Below, one piece after another: positions 54,103 to 64,000 of a DNA stretch of 64,000 nucleotides. Position 1 is the stretch's first letter; the number at the start of each line of letters is the position of its first letter. The notes beneath the pieces were generated by a model. The model had not been told where the DNA came from, did no database searches, and was given only the letters and a program-made list of their open reading frames with translations. The stretch comes from Astragalus membranaceus (lineage: Eukaryota > Streptophyta > Magnoliopsida > Fabales > Fabaceae), in contig CM076851.1 in the NCBI GenBank assembly GCA_039519185.1, positions 31,889,825-31,953,824 on the forward strand, written 5' to 3'. A program made the translations under genes and the position numbers.

Positions 54103-56066
54103 ATGGATAGAAAGTGGATGTCTGCCAATCGTCTGTCGAAAGAATATGCCGATGGAGTGGAATATTTTGTGAACTTTGCTGTTCGACGTTTAGGAACTTC
54201 TAGTAAGTTCAAGTGTCCTTGTTTAAGATGTTGTTACGCCAATCGAGTTACTGCGGTTGAGTTGGGAAGACATTTAAAGGCCAATGGAATCGATCAAAGT
54301 TATATTTGTTGGACAATGCACGGTGAGAAAAGAGGTGAACCTTCAAATATGGATAATAGTACTCAGAGATGTGATCCGGTTGATTATCCTGAAACATTTG
54401 ATGGCGACCAATTTGAAGAGATGGCAAAGGCGGTTGAAGACGATCTTAATGATTCTCCTCAAATGTTTGAGAAGTTGATAACCGATGCGGAGACACCGTT
54501 GTATGCGGGATGTACTGAATTCACAAAGTTATTGGCTGTGATAAAGCTGTTTAACTTGAAAACTTGCCACGAATGGACGGATAAGAGCTTTACGGAATTA
54601 CTCGCGCTATTGAAAGATATGTTGCCGGAAGACAATGTTCTCCCTTCTCGGACGTATGATGCAAAACAAATGTTAGGCACCATTGGTTTGAACTTTGAGA
54701 AGATACATGCTTGTCCGAATGATTGCATTTTATTTCGGAATGAACATGCATTGTTAAAGTCGTGCCCTAAATGTAATGCACCGCGGTATAAAAAGAAAGA
54801 CTCTGCTCCAGAAAAGGTATTGTGGTATTTTCCCATAATTCCTCGATTTAGGCGTATGTACCATAGTTCGGAAGATGCAAAACTGTTGACTTGGCATGAT
54901 GATGAAAGGATTAAAGATGGCATGCTACGACACCTGGCGGATTCTCCGCAGTGGAAAAAGCTTGATATTGATTATCCTGATTTTGGGCATGACCCAAGAA
55001 ACCTACGCCTTGCATTGTCTGCCGATGGATTTAACCCGCACGGTATCCAGAGTAGCTCCCATAGTATATGGCCTGTGATTTTGGCGATCTATAACTTACC
55101 TCCATGGCTTTGCATGAAACGAAAGTATATGATGTTGTCTTTGTTAATTTCTGGCCCCAAACAACCAGGAAATGATATTGACGTATACTTGGCTCCTTTA
55201 ATAGAAGACTTGAAGCAAATGTGGGAGATTGGGGTAGAGGTGTATGATGGGTTCAGAGAAGAAAGTTTCATTCTGAAGGCTATGATTTTTGGCACCATTA
55301 ATGACTTTTCAGCGTACGGTAATCTATCTGGGTACAGTAACAAAGGTCAGTGTGCATGTCCTATATGTGAAGATAATACAGATTGGATGTGGTTGGAACA
55401 TGGTAAGAAGAATATATATCTTGGCCATCGGAGATTTTTGCCTCCAACTCATCAATATCGGGTGAGGAGAAAGGCATTCAATGGGAATTCAGAAACTCGT
55501 AAAGCTCCCCCGCCTTTGACCGGTGAACAACTATTTGAAAAGGTGAAAGATTTGAACATTAAGTTTGGGAAGCCTTTTGCAGAAGAGCTTGCCAAACGAG
55601 GGTGGAAGAAAAAGTCGATTTTCTTTGAGTTGCCCTACTGGAAGTCATTACACGTAAGACATTTCATTGATGTGATGCATGTTGAAAAAAATGTATTCGA
55701 AAGTGTCATTGGTACCTTACTCAATATGCCAGGGAAGACTAAAGATACCATCAACACAAGATTGGATTTTGTTAGTATGGGGTTGAGACCCGAATTGGGT
55801 CCGATAAAGAAGGGTACACGTACATATCTACCTCCGGCAGCTCATACTCTATCTAGAAAGGAGAAAACCATCTTTTGTAAGTTTCTTCATGGAGTTAAAG
55901 TTCCAGAGGGGTACTCTTCAAATGTTACCAACCTTGTATCGATGAAAGACCTCAAGTTAAAGTCTCTAAAGTCTCATGATTGTCATGTTCTCATGGAGAA
56001 TTTGCTACCCATTGGTATACGATCCATTATGCCCAACAAAGTGCGTCAGGCCATAACTAAACTTTG
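54103..56066 (+). CDS. tnp2: CACTA transposase Tnp2 (TNPD-type), 3' end cut by a retrotransposon
   Basis: About 654 intact codons. Residues ~3-75 are the plant transposase-associated domain (WMSANRLSKEYADGVEYFV, CPCLRCCYAN, GIDQSYICWTMHGE). Residues ~130-500 are Transposase_21/Tnp2 (LLKDMLPEDNVLPSRTYDAK, CPNDCILFRNE, LALSADGFNPHG at about 303-314, GQCACPICED). From about 630 the DUF4218 region begins (SHDCHVLMENLLPIGIRSIM) but stops after about 20 residues, where the LTR enters at 56067. The last codons of the apparent 663-aa ORF (ATEESER) are LTR sequence. No internal stop or frameshift was seen, so the damage is a single recent insertion. It would catalyse cut-and-paste of elements with matching ends, such as its own. 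Confidence 0.93.
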
Positions 56067-57818
56067 TGTAGCGACCGAAGAATCCGAAAGGTAGGGATTC
56101 TTCGTTGTTTTTGAACAATGGAGTCGCCATCAATATTTATTTTTAGGAAAACATTGAAAAAACCTTTGTTTTTGGGTTCGGGGGTCGATTAAGTGCGGGG
56201 AAGGTACTAGCACCCCGCAACATCCTAAAAAGGTTACCTTTTAATTTAATGTGTAGAAAAAGTTAGTTTTAAAAGAAAATACTTTGTTTACCCATTTTTG
56301 ATTGTTTGCGAAGAAGAAAAAAAAAAGGAAGGAAGACTTAATAAGAATTTTAGTTTTTTGCGCGAATTCGATTTTTCGAAAGAAAGAAGAAAAGAACGGT
56401 TCGGAAGCATCACGTTGTGAATAAAAGCGGAGTAAGTGATAAAAGGGGGTGCAAATAATAAAGGAGTTGTATTAAAAAGGGAGGTGTGAATAGCGTTTTG
56501 ACGCTAGAAGAAAAAAAAAAGTCACCGGGGGTGCAAATAGCGTTTTGACGCTAAAAGAAAATGGTTGCCGGGGGTGCAAATAGCGTTTTGACGCTAAAAA
56601 AACGATTGCCGGGGGTGCAAATAGCGTTTTGACGCTAAAAAAAATGATTGACGGGTTTATTACCTTTTTTACTATTCTACCCTAGAGCACGTGGTTCTTG
56701 AAACGCTTTTTCCTAAAAAAAAACCTAGACTAAACAAGTGGTATTTTGAAAGCGGATTATGGAGAAAAGTTCTTTTGTTGTTTTTTTTTTGTCATAGTTA
56801 TTATTTAATAAAAGGGGGGGCATTTTTACTTTTTTTGAAAAAAAGATTTTTGCTATTATATTTTTTTTTTTAAAAGGTTTATTCCAAATCCGAAAATTAG
56901 TAACCATTTTTTTAACAACATTTTTTTATCACTTTTATTTAATCCGAAAATTAGAATAATTTATTAAAAAAAAGGCACAACATTTTTTTTTACTTTTTTT
57001 TTTAAAACCGAAAATATTAGTACCTAAATAAAAAGGAACACATTTTTTTTTTAACACTTTTTTTTTAGGTTTATTTTAAATCCGAAAATAAAAAAGGGAA
57101 TACATTTTTTTTACTTTTTTTTTTTAATCCGAAAAAAATGCAATATCAAAACATCAATAATAACAACATATATATATCTATAAAAACAGCAACTAAACTA
57201 AAAAAAACAGCAATAATATGTTCAAAAAAAAACAACCAATATTTATAAAAACATCAACTAATATTTATAAAAAAGTCAATAACTAATATTTATAAAAAAA
57301 AGAGCAACTAATAATTTTTTTTAAAACGTGAACAACAATATTAAAATAAAAATGGCAATGATAATATGAACAAAATTACAATAACTAAAAAATTTACAAA
57401 AAAGCAACAATATTATGAATTATTACATTTTTGTACCTTGAACAAATCCAGAAATGTTGAAGAAATTTCCTTCTTCGAATTTCTTCAATACAAGTGAACT
57501 TTTTAAACTAATAATAAAAAAAATCTAGGAAGGAGGAAGAGAAGAGAAGCCCTAGTTTTTTTCAGAAGATTTTTTTTCTTTTTCCAAGAGTCCTCCCTTT
57601 CTCCTAAGGTGTGACCCCTATTTATACAAAAATGTTGCCTTCGTTTTCCTTCTTCATCAACTTGCACAGTAATTTTCTGACATGATATGGGGGTTTGGGG
57701 AGAGTTGTTGAAGGGGAAAAAAAAATAAAACATGGCATGAAAATAAAAATGAATATTATTTTTATTAAAAATAAATAAAATTTCTCATTTTTGGATAGGA
57801 CAAAATTAGGGTATTACA
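56067..57818 (-). mobile_element. 3' LTR (left-hand) of a Tat-type Ty3/gypsy element, 1752 bp
   Basis: On the minus strand it begins TGTAATACCCTAATTTTGTC at 57818 and ends GGTCGCTACA at 56067. It matches 63144-64000 almost perfectly over the shared 857 bp (about two substitutions and small T-run indels). The bases ctttg (56062-56066) are the candidate target duplication, whose partner lies outside the window. Many homopolymer T/A runs explain the absence of ORFs. Confidence 0.93.
56483..56645. repeat. tandem array of aatagcgttttgacgcta units in the LTR
   Basis: Four copies at about 40-bp spacing, each with an inverted tagcg..cgcta palindrome and a ccgggggtgca linker. The same array is at 63563-63727 in the other LTR. 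Confidence 0.9.
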
Positions 57819-57834
57819 GCTGCCCCTCTTTATT
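57819..57834 (-). other. polypurine tract of the Tat-type element
   Basis: The minus strand reads aataaagaggggcagc immediately before the LTR opening TGTAATACCC. This is the expected position for plus-strand priming. Confidence 0.8.
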
Positions 57835-59388
57835 TATATTTTGCTAGGAAATCGGAGAGGTTCCGAGTTTCTCGAGGAAAATAGAAATAAAGATAACAAG
57901 ACGCTAATTTTGTCCAGACTGAGACTTTTGGTTTTTTTTTTGAAAATTATGAAAACTGGGTTGACTTGGAGAGGAAGTAAATAAGGATTGCTGGGGATCT
58001 GAAGGAGCACTGGGGCTCTGATGGTCTAATTCAGAATCAATGCTTGACGTATCGACTTGAGTTCGACTGAGGGACCGTCGGGGTCTGAAGGGCATGCCTA
58101 AGCCTGAGGGACCGATGGGTCCGAAGGAGCGCAACTAGCTTATGGTACTAGTAATACGGTCTGTTTGTGGGGTGGCCTTTTTTCGAGCGGCCGCGAAGGA
58201 CATACACTGAGTCTTAGGCTGACACAGCTAGTCTGAAGGACCTGGGGTCGGGCGATCCGTCGCGCTCAGTGTCGACTTAGTGATCTGGTGGTATGGTTCG
58301 AAGTCGTTGCTTGGACGTGTTGATTCAAACTGAACTGAAGGACCTGGGGTCGGTTGATCGGTCGGTTGCTCGATAACGCGACATGCGATCTGGATTGAAG
58401 GACCGCTGTTGGTCTGAGGGATCTCTGCTAGACTTGGTGCTAACATTGTGATTTGGTTTGATGTAGGATCGATGCTCGTTAAAAACTGGAAGGACCGACA
58501 CTTAAAGTTGAAAAACAGCAGATGCTATGTATATGACATGCATGTAATTGTATGCATGTGTGATGATTGGTTTTGAGTGGAATGATGAATGAAATGTAAT
58601 GGATGACTTTTGTTTTTTTCCTCTTTTTTTTTTTTTTTTTGACCATTTTTGCTCTTTTGCTCTTGCTCTTTTGCTCTTTCTTGTCTCTTTCGCTTTGCTC
58701 TTTTGCTCTTTTGCTCTTGCTCTTTTGCTCTTTCTTGCCCCTTCTTGTTGATCAACTCGCAGGACTTTCGACGTAAGATACGGGAGTTGCCCAAAGTAGT
58801 GCTATTGAAGTGCGGCCTATTGTTATCATTCGCCTTTTTGAAGTGATCTTGCATGTATTTATCTTTTTTACAATTTTATTTATGAGAGATCGCCTCGTTT
58901 ATGTGATCTTTAGAAATTTCGTAATAATCTGTAATGCTTGTAGTCATGCACATGTTTCACAATTCAATATCAACTACCATAAAATGTCATTTCAAAACAA
59001 GGGAAAATAAAGAAGAAGGGAAAGTGTTTGACATTAAGACTGGAGCCGAGTGTGCGAAAGGGACACTGGCTTGAGAGCATATTAAGAATTTGAAAGAAAT
59101 GAAAAAGGCAAAAATACTAAGCAGATCTTTGGGTAGTTAGTGTCCTTGAAGTAACAACGTCGGCCGCTCATATTCATGACCTTGATCAACTCCTTATCCG
59201 GCTTTTGTTGATTGCCTAAACATTTATTTAGTCCAACTTCCTGACCCTAATTTTTGCCTGGATTGCCCCTTCGGGTTTTCAATCCACCGGGTCGCTCTAA
59301 TTTTTGCCTAGGCCGCCCTTTCGGGTTTTCAGCCTAGCGAGCTTGTTTTTCTTGGCTCATTTTTTTTCTCTTATCTTTATATGCATTT
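57835..59388 (-). other. 3' noncoding region of the Tat-type element
   Basis: No domain-bearing frame. It includes a tandem gctcttttgctcttgctctt array at about 58650-58740 and repeated gaaggacc-ggtcgg phrases at 58200-58400. Long 3' untranslated regions are common in this clade. Confidence 0.55.
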
Positions 59389-59760
59389 TTAGGCATAGTA
59401 TTTGACCGCATCAGAATTCATCGGGAGTGGGACGTCTTCGTCCTCTACTTTCATGGGGGTTAGGGCCCCTCCAGGGAATGATTTCTTTACTGCATAAGGT
59501 CCTTCATAGCTCAGGGTCCATCTTCCACGGGGATCCTTTTGGATGGGTATGATTTTCTTGGGCACCAAGTCTCCTTGAAATTGTCGGGGACGAACCCTTT
59601 TCTGTTAATCTTCCTTTGCTCCTTTCTGATATGACACAAAGCAACCATCCTTTTGTTTGATAAGGTTCAATGGAAGTGCTGCTTCCATCGCACGGGGTTG
59701 CCCCTGTTGAAGTGTGAAACAAGGTCTGATCTCCATGTAAGGTAAAAAGAAGCATTTGAA
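59389..59760 (-). pseudogene. C-terminal remnant of Tat-type integrase
   Basis: The minus strand encodes, up to a stop at 59389-59391, GDLVPKKIIPIQKDPRGRWT followed by LSYEGPYAVKKSFPGGAL and NSDAVKYYA. This is the characteristic end of pol in Tat/Ogre-type elements. Upstream pieces (MEAALPLNLIKQ) are frameshifted. Protease, RT, RNase H and the integrase core are missing between here and gag, so the element is a deletion derivative. Confidence 0.85.
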
Positions 59761-60559
59761 GGTTACTATCATCTCTGATATTCTTTGTTTGTCGCTGCAA
59801 CTGCCTCATTCATTTTTGGGCGGTACGGGGAGGGGTTATGATGCTTGACTTGGGGTCTCCACACAAACCTTTCCCCACTGTTCGCGATGATCTTACTTGG
59901 AAGGTTGTAACGACAGACCAAATTTATTGACAATCACTGATTTTCTTACACCGGTGGGTATCTTGTGTCAGACAAAGTAATGCGAGCGAATTTTCTTGAT
60001 TCACTGCCCTTTTGGTGTGATGTTCATTCTAACATCTTTTTGCCTTCTCTCGTTCCCAAGTTAATCATCTCACTTGATTCCACGAGAAGCTGGACCACTC
60101 ACTTCATCCTCCTGCTTCATTATTCTCATTACCTCTGGAGGAGTTTTCCCAGTTATCTTCTACATCTTCCTTAGTTTGGGCTGATAGAAGTTATGATATG
60201 AGTCAACGATGTTGTTATTTCCAAGGACAAATTATTTAGATCTGCATTAGTAGAAATTAAAAAGATGGGAGAAGAAGCGAATCGAGCGAATGAGCGAAGA
60301 AGTTTATGGGAAAATTCAAAATGCTATTTTATTAATATTGATATTGAAAAGAAACATGTGTGCCCTTATTGAAATGTCCTAAGGCCTTGGGCAGAGCCAT
60401 AGGATTGTATTACAAGAAAATTACTTTGAACTAAAAATCACAAGAAAATCGACGGTCCCCCAATTCATAAGTGCTTTAGATGCAGGATAACAGCGCACAA
60501 GGATGATGATGTCTTCTCTAGCATTTTGAACGCCTTCAATAGCATTGATGAATGACTCT
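59761..60559 (-). other. degenerate remainder of the deleted pol region
   Basis: No readable domain. The junction of the internal deletion should lie in this interval. Confidence 0.4.
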
Positions 60560-62268
60560 TCATGCCCCTAGAAAGGGGTTATTGCCTTCATTGAAGTCCA
60601 GCCATTTGGATTCGATCAGATCCTGAATCACATGTCTCAGCGCCTTGCAGTTTTCCACTGAATGCCCAATTGCTCCTGCGTGAAAATCGCATGTGGCATT
60701 TGGGTCGTAGCCCCTCGGGAAAGGAGGTTCAATAGGTCTCATCGGGCGGGGGGAGATTAAGTTGTGACTGGTGAGGTGGTTGAACATGTCTGAGTAGGAT
60801 ACGGGAATTGGATCAAATGGTACATGCTTCCTTTCTGGATAGTTTGGTGGCCCATGGATTCCATTGGTTTGGGTAGATAAGTGCAGGGCTTGGGGACGGT
60901 TTTTGGAAGCGTAAGAGGCTTTCCCTGGTCCTGTTATGGAATTGGTTTCCCCTTCATCGTTTTCGGTTGAACCGTGAGTAATTTTCCCATTTCTCATTCC
61001 GCTTTCTAACCTTTCCCCTATGGTGACCATGTCTGAGAAGTTAGAGGATACGCTCCCAATCAACCTGTCATAGAAGGGTGACTGCAAAGTGTCCCTGAAC
61101 ATAGATACCATCTCCTTTTCCAGTAAAGGTGGTGCCACCTGTGCTGCTAGTCCTCTCCAACGTTGGGCGTACTCCCTGAATGATTCATGGTTTCCTTTCA
61201 CCATATTCTGCAACTGTAATCTATCAGGAGCTGTATCGATGTTGTATTTATATTGCTTGAGGAAAGCATCGGCCAGATCTTTCCAACATCGAATGTGGTT
61301 GCGTTCCAACTGCATGTACCATCTTGAAACTGCCCCAGCTAGACTGTCCTGGAAGTAGTGAATGAGCAGTTTATCATCATGTGCAAAGGCGGCCATTTTC
61401 TACAATACATGGTCAGATGGCTAGCAGGACAGGTTACACCCGTGTATTTATCAAAGTCTGGCACCCTGAATTTGGGGGGAATGACCACATTAGGGACGAG
61501 ACACGAGCCATAAGCGTCGGTTGCCCCAATATTGGATCCTTCAACTGCTCTTAATCGTTCCTCAAGTATTTGTAGTTTGTCTTTGCCTTGAGGGTTCTCC
61601 ATAGAGTAATTGTGAGGACGTCCACTCATACCATAGTAAGGATGAATCATCGGTACCATGGCTGGGTTCACATTTGGGGTATGTGAATGAGTGGGGTTCC
61701 TGAGAGTGGGACTCTGAGCTTGAGTGTTATCTACCAGCGGTGGAGGGCAGCTAAGTGGGAGTCCTTGCGGTACGACGACGGGGTTCGGGTTTTGAACTTG
61801 TGGTGCCCCCGAATCGTGATCCGTTGGTGTAGGCTGTTGTTGGCCCGCGACTCCTGAGGGACCGTCTTCTGGATTAGCATTGACTGTCGGAGGTTGTGGA
61901 AGTCTGTAAGGAGGCCATATGTAACATTGGTCATCAGTCCCAGTGGGGTGCACCGTATGCGGGATCCCGAGTCCATTGGGGGGAGGAGGGTCGGTCGCTT
62001 GATTTTCCGTGTTCCCAGCGGGGACATCTTCACTTGTGTCCCTTCCCCTCAAAGCTTGTAGAACCTTCAAGATTTCAGCTATCTGTTCTTTCATCCCATC
62101 TATTTCTGCCCTAAGCTCTTGATTGCCTAGGTTCTGAGGTGGATTGCCTTGATCCGGGTTATCTTGAGGCGGATTGTCCTGATTTGCTTCCATATTTCTA
62201 GCCTGAGCACGAGTCCAGTAACGATGTTGACGCACCAGTTTGTCCCTTACTCTGTTGACGGGATACAT
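60560..62268 (-). pseudogene. Tat-type Gag with one frameshift
   Basis: The ATG at 62268 opens MYPVNRVRDKLVRQHRYWTR, followed by a Q/N/P-rich stretch and a coiled-coil-like segment (ELRAEIDGMKEQIAEILKVL). Conserved gag core follows: ...FDKYTGVTCP, then after a 1-nt loss near 61396 the other frame carries MAAFAHDDKLLIHYFQDSLA, AVSRWYMQLE and FREYAQRWRGLAAQV. A final CDFHAGAIGHSVENCKAL knuckle-like motif ends near the stop at 60560. Two ORFs (309 and 278 codons) thus form one Gag of about 570 residues. The single frameshift would abolish full-length Gag unless bypassed. Confidence 0.88.
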
Positions 62269-63123
62269 GATATGAGTATATGAATGAATGAGTAATGCAC
62301 GGACAAGTGAATGAATGGAAACATGCCTGTGTACGAGTTTTATGCTTAATGAAATGAATGCATGTAAGGACTTTTATCATTTTTTTGAACTAATGATTTT
62401 GTATGATGGATGAAAGAAGAATGATGTTACATGTGTTAAAAATAAAAGAAGTTTTTTTTTTTTTGGGTGATTCAACTTTGAGAAAGCAATAACTATATGT
62501 AAAAAAGAAAGGAGAAGGAAACGAATGGGTTTGATGATTTGATTTTTTTTTTAAAAAAAAATATCTGCGATGATGCAGCAGGTAGGTGAATTTCCCTTGT
62601 GTCCTAAACAGGTTAGGTCTTATATATAGGTCACGGTCTAGGGCTACTTGTGTGATCAATCTCTCAGGTAGCTCTAATCACTTCCTCACAAAGGTCTCCA
62701 GAGCTGATATCTCCTTCGTGATATGACCCACAACGATAGCGAGCTACCTGGTGTGGGATACCACGAAAGAGCGTACTCTGGCTGAGACTTTCATGCGAGT
62801 CAGACAGATAAAATCCAGAATGACTGACACTAATCGTCTCCACTCGTCTTAGGTTTTTTTTTCAGACCCGGGTATAGGGCCCCGCTCAAGAGTGTGTGCA
62901 ATAAACAAGTGTAAGTGATGTGTGTGATATAAGCAACCTAAACTACCCATGATGCAAAAGAAATACAGATAATAGTACAAAGGTCTTATACCCTAAGGTT
63001 CAATAAAGCAAATAAACAGATAAATGAAATAGACATGCTAATAGAAGGACTAAGGGTAAACAAAACACTAGACTAAAAATAATCTACACATTTAACTAAA
63101 ATAGGCTTGACCCTCTTAAATAG
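62269..63123 (-). other. 5' leader of the Tat-type element
   Basis: Non-coding between PBS and gag. Typical Ogre elements carry an extra ORF upstream of gag; none is here. Homopolymer T/A runs lie near 62450 and 62550. Confidence 0.55.
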
Positions 63124-63141
63124 TCCCCAGCAGAGTCGCCA
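63124..63141 (-). other. primer binding site matching tRNA-Arg
   Basis: The minus strand reads TGGCGACTCTGCTGGGGA two bases after the LTR end. It matches the complement of the 3' end (with CCA) of the tRNA-Arg(ACG) encoded at 11660-11732 at 16 of 18 positions. tRNA-Arg priming is usual for Tat/Ogre elements. Confidence 0.88.
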
Positions 63142-63143
63142 GC

Positions 63144-64000
63144 TGTAGCGACCGAAGAATCCGAAAGGTAGGGATTCTTCGTTGTTTTTGAACAATGGAG
63201 TCGCCATCAATATTTATTTTTAGGAAAACATTGAAAAAACCTTTGTTTTTGGGTTCGGGGGTCGATTAAGTGCGGGGAAGGTACTAGCACCCCGCAACAT
63301 CCTAAAAAGGTTACCTTTTAATTTAATGTGTAGAAAAAGTTAGTTTTAAAAGAAAATACTTTGTTTACCCATTTTTGATTGTTTGCGAAGAAGAAAAAAA
63401 AAAGGAAGGAAGACTTAATAAGAATTTTAGTTTTTTGCGCGAATTCGATTTTTCGAAAGAAAGAAGAAAAGAACGGTTCGGAAGCATCACGTTGTGAATA
63501 AAAGCGGAGTAAGTGATAAAAGGGGGTGCAAATAATAAAGGAGTTGTATTAAAAAGGGAGGTGTGAATAGCGTTTTGACGCTAGAAGAAAAAAAAAAGTC
63601 ACCGGGGGTGCAAATAGCGTTTTGACGCTAAAAGAAAATGGTTGCCGGGGGTGCAAATAGCGTTTTGACGCTAAAAAAACGATTGCCGGGGGTGCAAATA
63701 GCGTTTTGACGCTAAAAAAAACGATTGACGGGTTTATTACCTTTTTTACTATTCTACCCTAGAGCACGTGGTTCTTGAAACGCTTTTTCCTAAAAAAAAA
63801 CCTAGACTAAACAAGTGGTATTTTGAAAGCGGATTATGGAGAAAAATTCTTTTGTTGTTTTTTTTTTGTCATAGTTATTATTTAATAAAAGGGGGGGCAT
63901 TTTTACTTTTTTTTGAAAAAAAGATTTTTGCTATTATATTTTTTTTTTTAAAAGGTTTATTCCAAATCCGAAAATTAGTAACCATTTTTTTTAACAACAT
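63144..64000 (-). mobile_element. 5' LTR (right-hand) of the Tat-type element, cut by the window end
   Basis: Begins tgtagcgaccgaagaatcc, identical to 56067 onward, and continues to the window edge with near-complete identity. About half of the 1.75-kb LTR is visible. Confidence 0.93.

Larger units (their letters stand above)
52371..56066 (+). mobile_element. left part of a CACTA element encoding Tnp2 transposase (right part beyond an inserted retrotransposon)
   Basis: Begins CACTACAACAAAAGTG at 52371 right after tttaattt. The paralogous site at 47404 is uninterrupted (aattt then attccctatag), so 52371 is the true border. Subterminal palindromic repeats, a leader and a transposase ORF follow. 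The remainder of the element must lie past position 64000. Confidence 0.88.

Noticed and set aside
56483..56645. CRISPR-like regular repeats
   Set aside because: Spacers are near-identical linkers; it is a tandem array in an LTR of a plant retrotransposon and is repeated in the partner LTR.
59965..60174. 69-codon plus-strand ORF
   Set aside because: Antisense within the degenerate Tat-type pol region; no signature.

Overview
This window is plant nuclear DNA, most likely from a papilionoid legume. The reasons are long Tat/Ogre-type LTRs, Tekay-type chromoviruses, Ty1/copia remnants, CACTA transposons and MITEs packed into one another, plus broken intron-containing plant genes. I see no intact ordinary host gene except a canonical tRNA-Arg(ACG), which itself sits inside a transposon. 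Two paralogous intronless ORFs of unknown function (8120-9157 and 31539-32636, both minus strand) are the only long ORFs outside mobile elements.

Layout. 1-5872: a Tekay-type Ty3/gypsy element with its left LTR cut by the window edge, an internal deletion, a frameshifted pol and a complete right LTR. 5873-8100: a poly(A)-tailed retro-sequence, a CACTA terminus, and a minus-strand copia gag/PBS/LTR remnant. 8120-9157: orphan ORF 1. 9300-10500: SINE and MITE debris. 10501-26272: a complete Tekay-type element (LTR-gag-pol-LTR, TSD TCCTA) that split a SINE and whose 5' LTR was later split by a 6.4-kb CACTA element (11318-17717, TSD GCG) carrying the tRNA gene and a DUF547/MIP1-like gene fragment. 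26273-33000: a Mutator-type MITE, a second SINE, a truncated copia and orphan ORF 2. 33013-38772: an Ogre-like LTR segment bounded by a 165-bp direct duplication. 38895-46170: two related MITEs flanking a 6.7-kb CACTA element (39188-45889) that carries an AVT1-like amino-acid transporter fused to an MFS (HIAT1-like) transporter. 46310-52370: a diverged tandem duplication of a CACTA-like end; the second copy contains a 3.4-kb CACTA element (48247-51672) with fragments of three more genes (LRR receptor, 2OG-Fe(II) dioxygenase, RRM protein). 52371-64000: a CACTA element with a long Tnp2 transposase ORF, interrupted by a young, pol-deleted Tat-type retrotransposon on the minus strand.

How the parts relate. 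The only long transposase ORF is the Tnp2 at 54103-56066, and it is broken. The three gene-carrying CACTA elements lack Tnp2 and would need trans-acting transposase; two of them share a subterminal motif family. The Tat-type element keeps gag, PBS and LTRs but lost most of pol, so it too looks trans-mobilised. Host-gene pieces keep introns, so they were captured as DNA and not through mRNA. The most notable content is this set of three independent multi-gene captures within 40 kb, followed by the orphan ORF pair.
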